The notes under the pieces were generated by a model. It was not told the origin of the DNA. It made no database searches and saw only the letters and a list, made by a program, of their open reading frames with translations. Made by a program: the position numbers and the translations under genes. Source: Neoarius graeffei (Eukaryota > Chordata > Actinopteri > Siluriformes > Ariidae). Taken from it: a DNA stretch of 64,000 nucleotides. The stretch spans positions 39,680,732 to 39,744,731 of the forward strand of contig NC_083587.1 in assembly GCF_027579695.1 (NCBI RefSeq), written 5' to 3'. Below, piece after piece: positions 13,001 to 24,500 of this stretch. The first letter of the stretch is position 1, and each line of letters opens with the position of its first letter.

Positions 13001-15475
13001 GGAGTCCAAACTCTTTAGAGATGGTTTTGTAACCTTTTCCAGCACGATGAGCATCAACAACGCTTTTCCTGAGGTCCTCAGAAATCTCCTTTGTTCGTGC
13101 CCTGATACACTTCCACAAACACGTGTTGTGAAGATCAGACTTTGATAGATCCCTGTTCTTTAAATAAAACAGGGTGCCCACTCACACCTACTTGTCATCC
13201 CATTGATTGAAAACACCTGACTTTAGTTTCACCTTCAAATTAACTGCTAATCCTAGAGGTTCACATACTTTTGCCACTCACAGATATGTAATATTGGATC
13301 ATTTTCCTCAATAAATAAATAAATGACCAATTGTAATATTTTTGTCTCATTTGTTTAACTGGGTTCTCTTTATCTACAGTGCCTTGCAAAAGTATTCATA
13401 CCCCTTGAACTTTTTCATATTTTTCCACCTTACAACCACGAACTTAAAAGTTTTTTATTGAGATTTTATGTGATAGACCAACACAGAGTAGCACATAATT
13501 ATGAATTGAAACGAAAATGATAAATGGTCTTCAAAATTTTAAACAAATAAAAATCTGAAAAATGTGATGTGCATTAGTATTCAGCCCCCCTGCATCAATA
13601 CTTTGTAGAGCCAGCTTTTGCTGCAATTACAGCTGCAAGTCTTTTGTGGTATGTCTCTACCAGCTTTGCACATCTAGACACTGAAATTTTTGCCCATTCT
13701 TCTTTGCAAAATAGCTTAAGCTCAGCCAGATTGGATGGAGAGCGTCTGTGAACAGCAATTTTCAAGTCTTGCCACAGATGCTCAATGGGATTTAGGTCTG
13801 GACTTTGACTGGGCCATTCTACCACATGAATATTCTTTGATCTAAACCATTCCATTGTAGCTCTGGCTGTATGTTTAGGGTCATTGTCTTGCTGGAAGGT
13901 GAATCTCCTTCCCAGTCTCAAGTCTTTTGCAGCCTCCAACAGGTTTTCTTCCAGGATTGCCCTGTATTTAGCTCCATCCATCTTCCCATCAACTCTGACC
14001 AGCTTCCCTGTCCCTGCTGAAGAAAAGCATCCCCATAGCATGATGCTGCCACCACCATATTTCACAGTGGGGATGGTGTGTGCAGGGTGATGAGCAGTGT
14101 TAGTTTTCCGCCACACGTAGCGCTTTGCATTTAGGCCAAAAAGTTCAACTCTGGTCTCATCTGACCAAAGCACCTTCTTCCACATGTTTGCTGTGTCCCC
14201 TACATGGCTTCTGGCAAACTGCAAATGGGACTTCTTACGCCTGTCTTTCAACAATGGCTTTCTTCTTGCCACTCTTCCAAAAAGGCCAGATTTGTGGAGT
14301 GTACGACTTATAGTTGTCCTGTGCACAGATTCTTCCACCTGAGCTGTGGATTTCTGCAGCTCCTCCAGAGTGATCATGGGCCTCTTGGCTGCTTCTCTGA
14401 CCAGTGCTCTCCTTGCTCGCTCTGTCAGTTTAGGTGGACGGCCATGTCTTGGTTGGTTTGCAGTTGTGCCATACGTTTTCCATTTTTGAATGATGGATTG
14501 AACAGTGCTTCTTGAGATGTTCAGAGCTTGGGATATTGTTTTATAACCTAACCCTGCTTTAAACTTCTCCAGAACTTTATCCCTGACCTGTCTGGTGAGT
14601 TCTTTGGTCTTCATGATGCTGTTTGTTCTTCAGTGTTCTCTAACAAACCACTGAGGCCTTCACAGAACAAGTGCATTTATGCTGAGAGTAAATTACACAC
14701 AGTAGGACTCTATTAACTAATTAGATGACTTCTGAAGGCAATTGATTGCACTGGATTGTATTTAGAGGTATCAGAGTACAGGGGGCTGAATACTAATGCG
14801 CACCACATTTTTCAGATTTTTATTTGTTTAAAATTTTGAAGACCATTTATCATTTTCGTTTCACTTCACAATTATGTGCTACTCTGTGTTGGTCTATCAC
14901 ATAAAATCTCAATAAAAAACTTTTAAGTTCGTGGTTGTAAGGCGGAAAAATGTGAAAAAGTTCAAGGGGTATGAATACTTTTGCAAGGCACTGTACTTTT
15001 AGGACTTGTGTGAAAATCTGATGATGTTTTAGGTCATGTTTATGCAGAAATATAGAAAATTCTAAAGGGTTCACAAACTTTCAAGCACCACTGTATATAG
15101 AAGGGAGGAGTGCCTAATAAGCCGCCTGCTGAGTGTATGCATGTTGGATGTTTTTGTTTTTGTTGTTTTTTTTTTTTTTTTGAGTCATGATAAACAAGTG
15201 TTTCTGTTGTCCAAAATTGCAGGCGGATTTTGGGTTCAATGAACAACACCAGAATGAGGTCATAAACTACATGCGCTTTGCTCGCTCCAAGAGGCTCCTG
15301 CGACTGAAGACCATTGACTCGTGCTTTCAGGAACTCAAAGACAGCAGGTGAGAGGCCATATTTTCACTTCCTGGACCATGTTTATAACCTGTATTTTAGC
15401 CTACTACCTTTTATATTTCAATAATATTGGCTGTCTTTTTTCATGGTATATGAGATATTCCATTCAGCTAGCAAC

Positions 15476-15512
<37 letters not shown>

Positions 15513-18500
15513 CACACACTTTTTCAGTTTTTTAATGTCCATTGGTATGTTTTTCTCTTGTAAATATGCGTGAAGAATATCTAATGAGGGCAGCACGGTG
15601 GTGTAGTGGTTAGCACTGTCGCCTCACAGCAAGAAGGTCCGGGTTCGAGCCCCGTGGCCAGCGAGGGCCTTTCTGTGTGGAGTTTGCATGTTCTCCCCGT
15701 GTCCGCGTGGGTTTCCTCCGGGTGCTCCGGTTTCCCCCACAGTCCAAAGACATGCAGTTAGGCTAATTGGTGGCTCTAAATTGACCGTGAGTGTGAATGT
15801 GAGTGTGAATGGTTGTCTGTGTCTATGTGTCAGCCCTGTGATGACCTGGCGACTTGTCCAGGGTATACCCCGCCTTTCGCCCGTAGTCAGCTGGGATAGG
15901 CTCCAGCTTGCCTGCGACCCTGTAGAAGGATAAAGCGGCTAGAGATGATGAGAATGAATGAATATCTAATGAAGTTTTGGTAGCTTTTCGGGTGTGCAAT
16001 GCATCTTTCCTGGCGAACAAAGAAATGCATGATGTTATGTTGTCTTGACAACCATGCAATATCGTAAACCATATTCAGCGCTCATTCTCCATTGGGTAGA
16101 GTGACGTAATACACTTAGGATAAGCGATATGCTAACAATATTGCATGCTATCAAACCGAAGGGAATAGAATACATGTTCTTATTCCATCTCAAAAGTGTC
16201 CTGTACCGTATGTATAATAATATACCTTCTTACACTTATCTGCCTCACTCAATCTTTCTCTCACTTTATTTCTCTTTTTACCGAACTCACCCACTCCCTG
16301 CATTTTCCCCTTTCACACACAACCTCTTTCTCTCCCTCAGTGGAATTCGACAAATAAAATTGGCTCAAACAGCAACTCTGTCAATTACAAACTGTCATTC
16401 TCCCTCTAGACTGGTTGAGGAAACGTTTACGGTGGATGAGGTAACGGACATGCTGGATGGGCTGCAGGTTGTGGTGCGTGGAGAGGTGGAGATGGAGCTC
16501 ATCAACACGGCTCACACCAATGTCCTGCTTCTGCGCCAGCTCTTCTCCCAGGCTGAGAAATTCTACCTGAAATTGCAGACTGATATCTCTGAGCTGGAGA
16601 GCAGGTACATAACAGACCCATTTTGGGGGACTTTAGTAAGAAATAATGACTGTCACTCTGTAAGTGAACCTAAATATTGTGTGTCATGAAAATATCTTCA
16701 TATCTGAATACGCATAGAATCACTGTGGTGATAAAAAGACATGAACCTCGAGCAGTATTTTACTACCACTGGTTTCTGCAGAACAGGCTGCAATGCCTTT
16801 TTGTCCAAATCTGTCGTCTACAGTCATGCGAACTTAACCCCTCGTGTATAAAGCACTGAAGTGGCCCATAAACCAATGAAGGTGTGTTAATTGATGTGTC
16901 GTTCCCCCATTCCCATAAAATTGAATGTGCTTAAAATGTATTTGGGTCATTGACATCTTACGAATGATTAAACTTGGTTGTTAATACAAAGAGACACTGC
17001 ACCAAGCAGCTTTTCTTTTTCTTTCAAGTTGCAATATAGTACACTATATATGGCCAAAAGTACAGTCCCCTCTGAAAGTATTGGAATGGCCAGACTAATC
17101 ATTTTGTTTTTGCGATACAATGAAGACATTTGGGTTTGAGACCAAAAGATGAATGTGAGACAATTTTCATTTCCATACATTTACCTCTGGGGGAATGAGC
17201 AAGTAGGAATCGGATGTCCAACAAACTCTTACAAGTGTGATGATCAGGTGTCCACATACTTTTGGTCATACAGTGTAATTCCATCCATTTTCATCTGTAT
17301 CACTACAGTGACGTGGCCACTCTGACAGCTTCAGCCATCAAAGTCTCTAGGGAACATTACAGTAGTGGTTTTCTGTTGCCTTCTACTGGATTATTATAGA
17401 GGTTTTCTCCTCTCAATCATTCACACTCACATTCACACCTATGGTCAATTTAGAGCCACCAGTTAGCCTAACCTGCATGTCTTTGGACTGTGGGGGAAAC
17501 CGGAGCACCCAGAGGAAACCCATGTAGACACGGGGAGAACATGCAAACTCCACACAGAAAGGCCCCCGTCGACTGCTGAACTTGAACCCAGAACCTTCTT
17601 GCTGTGAGGCGACAGGGCTAACCACTACACCACCGTACCGCCTACAGTGTAACTAGTAATAGCAAATGTCAGCATGAAACATATTGTAGAGCAGTGTTTC
17701 TCAACCACTGGGCCGCGAACCACCATCTAGTGGGCCGCAAATTTTTTTCAAGTTTGAAGCTAAATACTAAATAGTTTCAGGATGTCGTCGTGTCCCAAAT
17801 CCAGTAGCTGGTTTGCTGAACACTTTTCAAGTGGAATAAATACATTTGTGGGTAAATTAAGAACAAGAAGCCTTTATTTTTGTCACATTCCTCCTCTGCA
17901 TTTAACCCGTGCAGGCTCGCGCACACATACATGGAGAGATAGAGACAGAGAGAGAGCATGCACGCGCACAGTGGGCAGAATAAATAAATACATTTGTGAG
18001 TAAGTTATTTGGATCTGTGATGCCTGCATGACGCCTGCTGGAAGAGAAAAGCAGGGAGGATTGAGAATCGAGTGGCTGTGGTTTGTTTACACCAGATACT
18101 AAAACTTGTAGTGTCCTAGCAACCATCACAAAGACGGATACAAAAAGCCTAAAAATGCCTCCTTACCCGGGCATAAACGATACAGGGCTTATCTTTGTGT
18201 CCTGATCCCCAGATCTTTAACCCAGCCACATATAAAAAGTTGTACGCCTCCATGCTCTTCCAGGTTTCATCTGTGTGTCCGTATAGAACGATGTCTGCAG
18301 CACCAGGCAGTCTGAAATGTCGGGGAACTCAACGGATGGATCATTTTCCAACTCCTAGGAAAAATCCTATTTTTGTTAACGTGTAAGGCTCTATCCCAGT
18401 GCGTGGTTTCTATATCCACTTCTTTTGAGTGTACTTGTTGGTTTTAATAACTTGTTCGTTTGCTGAACACAAACATGGCAATAAGTTCTTGTGTTAATGG

Positions 18501-21500
18501 ACCAGACTCCACTTTTGGATCATTAATCCCTTTTGACTGAGAACGCCCTGCATGTATGGTTTGGCTTCTGGCACATCCATAGAGTTTTAAATACAATACC
18601 TACAATTAAAAACAGTTTGCTTTTATTGCATTTATTTAATTCCTGGGCTCCCATCTGTAACAGGGAGTGATGTTGCATCCCATTAATCCACTTTACAATA
18701 GATTATTAGATTCTAATAGAATAGATGAGTCATAATAATTGGGGATCTTTTTTTAATGGGCCCCGACTCGTTATAAGTATGAATAAGTGGGCCTTAAAGC
18801 AGAAAAGGTTGAGAACCCCTGGGGTAGATCATTTCTTTCAGCATTCGGTTAAAATTGAGTGTGTTTAAACTATTTGAGCGGATTTTACTGCTTGCAAATG
18901 TTTTCACCAAACTGTTAAAAAGTGCAAAGCCGTCTTCATGCAACTGCCATGTGCCGAACACATTTATAGTTTTAAGGGTAAGAAGAACATGCTTCAGGTG
19001 AACTTTCCATGGCATGTTGTTTTCACAGTTTTGAGGTTTTGCTGTGATCGTTGAGATGAACACAGCGAAGTTCCTGTGCATGTAGTTAACGTAACCGCTG
19101 TGGTTTCCATGGCCATGTTGCAGAGAACAGAGGAAACACAAATCACGCCCATCGTGTGCATGCGCGTGTAGCCGGTGGCCTTCTATTTCCAGCAGCTTCG
19201 GACCAAACTTCTCATTACAGCTTATCTAAACACACAGGCAGAGAAAACGGTGTTCACTTTAGACTTTGTGTTGCTGTCATTTCAAAGCACAGCATAGCAT
19301 TGCTGTTTTGTAAGCTCATATATCTTAAGTGTGAAACTGATTTTGAAAGGTGGTTCATCATTTTATATGTTAAAAATTTGACCCATACGGTTGGGTCCAT
19401 AAGTATGTGGACAGTGCCAATTTTCACATTTTTGCCTCTGTCGACTAACACAATGGACTTGAAATGAAATGAAGCAATCAATATTTGATAATATAAAATT
19501 TCAGCTTTAATTCATGGGGTTGAACAAAAATATTGCATTAACCGTTTAGGAATGATAACCATTTATTACACAGTCTCTCAATTTTCACTGACTCAAAAGT
19601 AATTGAACAAACTCATGTAATTATAAGGATTATTTTTGATCTATGGATGGCTGCAAAGGATTTGCAATGACTGTATGAAAGCTGGAACCCTTGGACATCT
19701 CCAGATGCTGAGTTTCCTCCCTGAAGATGCTTTGCCAGGCGTTTACTGCAGCTGCCTTCAGTTGTTGCTTGTTTGTAGGCCTTTCTGCCTCCAGTAAGTG
19801 AAAAGAATGCTCAATTGGGTTGAGGTCAGGTGACTTACTCAGCTATTTAGGAACATTCCATTTCTTTGCATTACGTTGTTCTTGGGTTGATTTTACAATG
19901 TGTTTTTAGATCAGCGTTTCTCAACTACTGGGCCATGAAGTGCCATCTAGTGGGCCGCGAGTTTTGTTTTTTTCCCAAGTTGAAGCTAATTTTTACTGGT
20001 AGTGGGGTACAATTGCTGGGTTGCATCCGACATCGCATCTGCTTCATTAAGCTACGGTCACACTACAGCTCGCGATGCTTTGCGATGGGTTATCGAAGAA
20101 AATGAGGCATTTTGGCGGCGGTGCATGGCGATATACACGTGAGCTAAAAATTGTGGTCACACAGTAGGTGAACACTTGACTGTCATGCCTTTGCGCGCTT
20201 GAGTCTGGTGCAGCTTGAACAGCTGTGCTCGCTCACGGAGCGCATTGCGCGTGCTCTTGGGACCTGATACTGATTTAAGTGCAATCCGCACACGCAGACA
20301 TGGACGCTGTTTTCACAGAGGCTTTGCGAAGTATTATTGCCATCACATTTGTTTCTAGTCATGTTTTATAATGCTGTATAAATACTCCACTTTATGATTC
20401 TGCTTTGCTTTTGTAAATATCACACCTGCTCATAAACACTCTTCCCACACTTGGATCCGTCTACCGCCGTCTATCTTGTCATGTCCTGATCCCCAGATCT
20501 TTAACCCAGCCACATATAAAAAGTTGTACGTCTCCATGCTCTTCCAGATTTTCGTCTGTGTGTCCATGTAGAACGATGTCTGCAGCAGCAGGTATTATTG
20601 AGATGTTGGGGAACTCAGCGGATGGATAATTTTCCAACTCCTAGGAAAAATCCTTCTTTGTCAGCATTTAAGGCTCTATCCCATTGAGTGGTTTCTATAT
20701 CCACTTCTTTTGAGCGTACTTCTTGGTTTTAATCACTTGCTTGTTTGCTGAACACAAACATGGCAATAAGTTCTTGTGTTAATGGACCAGACTCCACTTT
20801 TGGATCATGAATCTCTTTTGACTGAGCATGCCCTGCATGCATGGTTTGGCTTCCGACACATCCATAGAGTTTTAAATACAATACCTACAATTAAAAACAG
20901 TTTGCTTTTATTGCATTTATTTAATTCCTGGGCTCCCATCTGTAACAGGGAGTGATGTTGCATCCCATTAATCCACTTTGCAGTAGATTATTAGATTCTA
21001 ATAGAATAGATGAGCCAAAATAATTGGGGATCTTTTTTTAATGGGCCCCAACTCGTTACAAGTATGAATAGGTGGGCCTTAAAGCAGACAAGTTTGAGAA
21101 CCCCTGATTTAGGTCATTATGAACACCAGTGACCCAGTTCAATTGGCAGCCATACATGCCCATGCTATAACACATTTGACAAATGATTTGATATACTCTG
21201 GGTCGTGAGCCCTTCCTTTCTTTCCCAGTGCTTTTCTCTTCCCATCGTAGTGGTACAAATTAAACTTGGTTTTATCTGTCCAAAGAATTTTGTTCCAGAA
21301 CTGGGCAGGATTTTTTTTTAAATGTTTTTTAAACAAAGTCTAATCTGACTTCTGTCCTTGAGTGTTACCAGCGATTTGCATCTTGAGGTAAACCTTCTGT
21401 ATTTACGGTACATTCATGAATTTTCAATCTTTTCTCAGCTTCAAAATGGACTTCTTTTCTCCCATAGACAGCTTTCTGGTCTTCATGCTGGTTTGTCCTT

Positions 21501-24500
21501 TTTAACAACAAATGCAGCATTTGCAGTCGGAACCCAGTGCTCTAACCGAGAGTAGATATTCAGAGCTATTAATTGTTTAAACAATCAATCTAACAGGGCA
21601 CATCTAGACAAAAAGAAGCATCTGACAGTCACATGTTTCTACATTTTTGATCACTTGAAAAATGATTGGGTTCAAATCAAAGGTGTTCTGAGTTGTTCCA
21701 TATTCTAAATTATTATACATCCAGGCCACTTTTTCCATGGAATAAAAGCAGGTATTCTGTTCCCTTCTAGTGGGTTTATTGATGTCATGCAATATTGTTA
21801 TCATATCACTTATCCTCCATGTATTATACCACTCTGCCCAATGGTGAATGAGTGTGCAATATTGCTACAATATTGCACATTGTCAAGACAACACATCACA
21901 CATTGGAGCTCATGTGAAGACCCAATGACAACTTTTCTGCTGTGCATATGCAGAATCATTTCTTTGTCAGCTGGTAAAGAGAGAAGACAAGGCTAATCCA
22001 GTGTGAGGTTTAAGCACTAAATAAATAAACTGAAACTAAAGACGTGCTGAACACTCAAATGGCTACCAGAACTTCATTATATATTCGTCACGCGTATTTA
22101 CAAGAGAAAAACATACCAACGGACATCGAAAAACTGGAAAAGAGACACGTCGGAGATGTAAAACTTCCATGCTAGGGAGTGACTGGGACAGTTTGTAAAC
22201 AAACATAGCTGCGAGGTTTGCTTCATTAAAAGCGGAAGAGTTTGAGAGAATTTTGGCTGTTGTGTGTAGTTGAATAATAATAATATTTGGCTTGACTGCA
22301 CTAGCATTGGCCTTCACTAATACTAGACCAGCTAGAAGGTAATTGGACTGCCGCGCTAACAGCACTGAGTCGCAGGTAAGTTCACGTTGGCCTTCGAGAA
22401 TGCTGATATGAAGAGTGTGTGTATGTATAATAATAATATTGGCTGGCTTTTTTTTTCGTGGTATATCGGATATATTCCATTCAGCTAGCATGATATGGAG
22501 CTCCTCTTCGACTCGTTCAATATCATGCTAGCTGAATGGAATATATCTGATATACCATGAAAAAAAAGCCAGTATTATTTAATTGTTTAACACTTCTAGA
22601 TGCAGCATCAGAAAATAAAAGTGGAAAATCAGATCAGTCTTCTTGTATTCGTCTTGTATTCATCTCAAACACAAATGACTTCAGTGTGTACCAAAAACAA
22701 CAGAATTGGCTTTGCCATTACAATACTTTCAGACGGAAATGTATATTGGGATTAACAGTTGAGGCTCATCCATGTTTCTTTCTACTCACCGATCACAACA
22801 ATTTCATGACAGTTATACCAGTGAAAAGTTCTTTTTCAGGGTTAACAGCAACAAAGAAAGCTATAGTTTGCTTAAGGTTCCCACCTAAAATCCTGTCAAA
22901 ACATGTGTTGAGTATCCTCTTTTAGAGACCCTGGCCATCTTGAAAGATCCAGTGCTTTAATTAGCAACGCTAAAATCGCAATTCAAACAGATTCAGACAT
23001 GTAAACCGTGTTTGATTTTAAAAATTAAGACGATGACTGACTGACTGCGTTTGTAGGCCATCGATTATGGATTTCAACTGCTTTTATTGCTCTGTAAGTG
23101 TATGAATGTACTTGATTTTTGCTTGATAAAGTCAAATAAAATGCCACAAAAATGTTTCGGTCCTACTGTTTGTTGCCCTGTATGGGACATGCAAGTAATA
23201 ATGTATGAAGTCAAATCTCATTTCCTCGCCTTGGCTCTTTTCTTCCTTTCTTGACTCACTTTCACCTGTGATTTTTCTCTTTCCTTTTACCTCCCACAGA
23301 GAATTACTGGAACAAGTAGCAGCATTTGAAAAGACTGATTTTCAAACCAACAGCAAGGTTTGTGCTTTTGAGTCTGCAATTTCAAATAGAGAGATTTGAG
23401 TATGCGCAGTGCACTTGGGCTTCATACCTTCATTAGGTTAAAGGAGATAAGCCAGTATCTCACTGGGCTGCGACAGCTTGCGAAAAATTGCGAACGTCAT
23501 TCGCGAGAGAGTTTCAAAAGTGTCTTGAAACATTCGCGGGGCTTCTCAATTCCCTCGCATGAGTCGCAAAGTGTCGCTCCTTCGTCGCTAAAATTTTGAA
23601 CATGTTCAAAAAATTCGCGTGACAAAATTTCTCTCAGAATAGCCACGAATGCATCGCTGGTGTCGCAAAGCCGTCGCGAACCCTTTTCAAGTCAGCTTCC
23701 GTGAGGATTCCTCTACTTCCCTGCCTGCCGAGGGAAAGCCGGGCTGCGACAGCCTGCGACTAGTTGGAGACACAACAATTGCGGTAAAATATGCGAATAT
23801 CAATTCAGTGTGATTCCAAGTGAAAATTGTGGCTAATTAGCATATTTTATTGCAATTGTTGTGTCTCCAACTAGTCGCGGGCTGTCGCAGCCCAGTGAGA
23901 TACTACCCATACGCAGAACCTTTATTTTTAAATACGTTTCTGAGTGGATAGTATCTCCATCCTTGACTCTTGTATGCTGCATAAATGGGAATAAAAAATA
24001 TATATTTTTGAGAGTTAAAATCGACCACAAAGTTGGCATTCGAGCCGCCCCGCTGAGCCAGCCAGCCCTGAGTGCGTGGCGTCACAGCAGGAACCGGTTT
24101 TAAGGCCGAGGCCTTTGACAGCTATAGACCAAAGTCATATAAATAAAAATTTATGGTGAATGTAAGAAATACCGTTACCGACTTGCTCAACTAAGACTGA
24201 TTTGACTTCATTGATTGTGGGTTGACTCTCATTAAAACAGGATAGGTGTTGTAACTTATGCAACATGCATGAATTTTCACTGATAAAACGTAAAAGGCTA
24301 ATTAAATAATCAGATGAACTGAGACAATCACATTCTGAAACAAATTAAATAATCTTATACCGGTAACTTAAACACACAATACAAGTTGCATGTATTAATC
24401 TAAATGCAGGTAAACAGCGTGCTGTTTTTGTTATCAAAATGGAGGATCGGCGTTGCAGTCAGCTCTGCGTTTTAGTATAGCGGAAATGGCGATGAGACCG

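Larger units (their letters stand above)
11861..15093 (-). mobile_element. Tc1-like element A, interrupted by Tc1 element B
   Basis: The ends are long inverted repeats starting GTGGTGCTTGAAAGTTTGTG (left) and ending CAAACTTTCAAGCACCACTG (right, 15093), followed by TA. The same family occurs at 26552-28128 and 46963-48552. The right inverted repeat is split at 13376/14996 by a second Tc1 element. Comparing with the copy at 28032 shows that the break is exactly at a TA in TTATCTACTTTTAGG. The transposase on the minus strand is decayed. The element ends about 130 bp before lztfl1 exon 2. Confidence 0.93.
15415..16170 (+). repeat. Unclassified interspersed repeat, copy 1 (split by a V-SINE)
   Basis: Shares blocks in the same order with the reverse complement of 21745-22575: ATATTCCATTCAGCTAGCA, TTGGTATGTTTTTCTCTTGT, AATATCTAATGAAGTT, then TTGTCTTGACAA and GATATGCTAACAATATTGCA-like blocks. 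A TTA microsatellite (15477-15511) and a V-SINE (15588-15959) lie inside it. I cannot name the family. Confidence 0.6.
19388..21720 (-). mobile_element. Degenerate Tc1/mariner element, split by hAT-like copy 2
   Basis: The left end resembles a Tc1/mariner terminus (TA then CGGTTGGGTCCATAAGTATG). Minus-strand transposase remnants lie on both sides of an insertion at 19912-21106. The right end is not sharply visible; 21720 is a guess from where similarity to the family layout stops. Confidence 0.6.

Noticed and set aside
12690..13145. Plus-strand frames opposite Tc1 transposases (also 27354, 47817)
   Set aside because: Shadows of the minus-strand transposase; no independent motif.
16129..16689. 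A 186-residue single-exon gene around lztfl1 exon 3
   Set aside because: The frame happens to stay open into the intron; splice sites at 16410 and 16604 and family alignment show the true exon.
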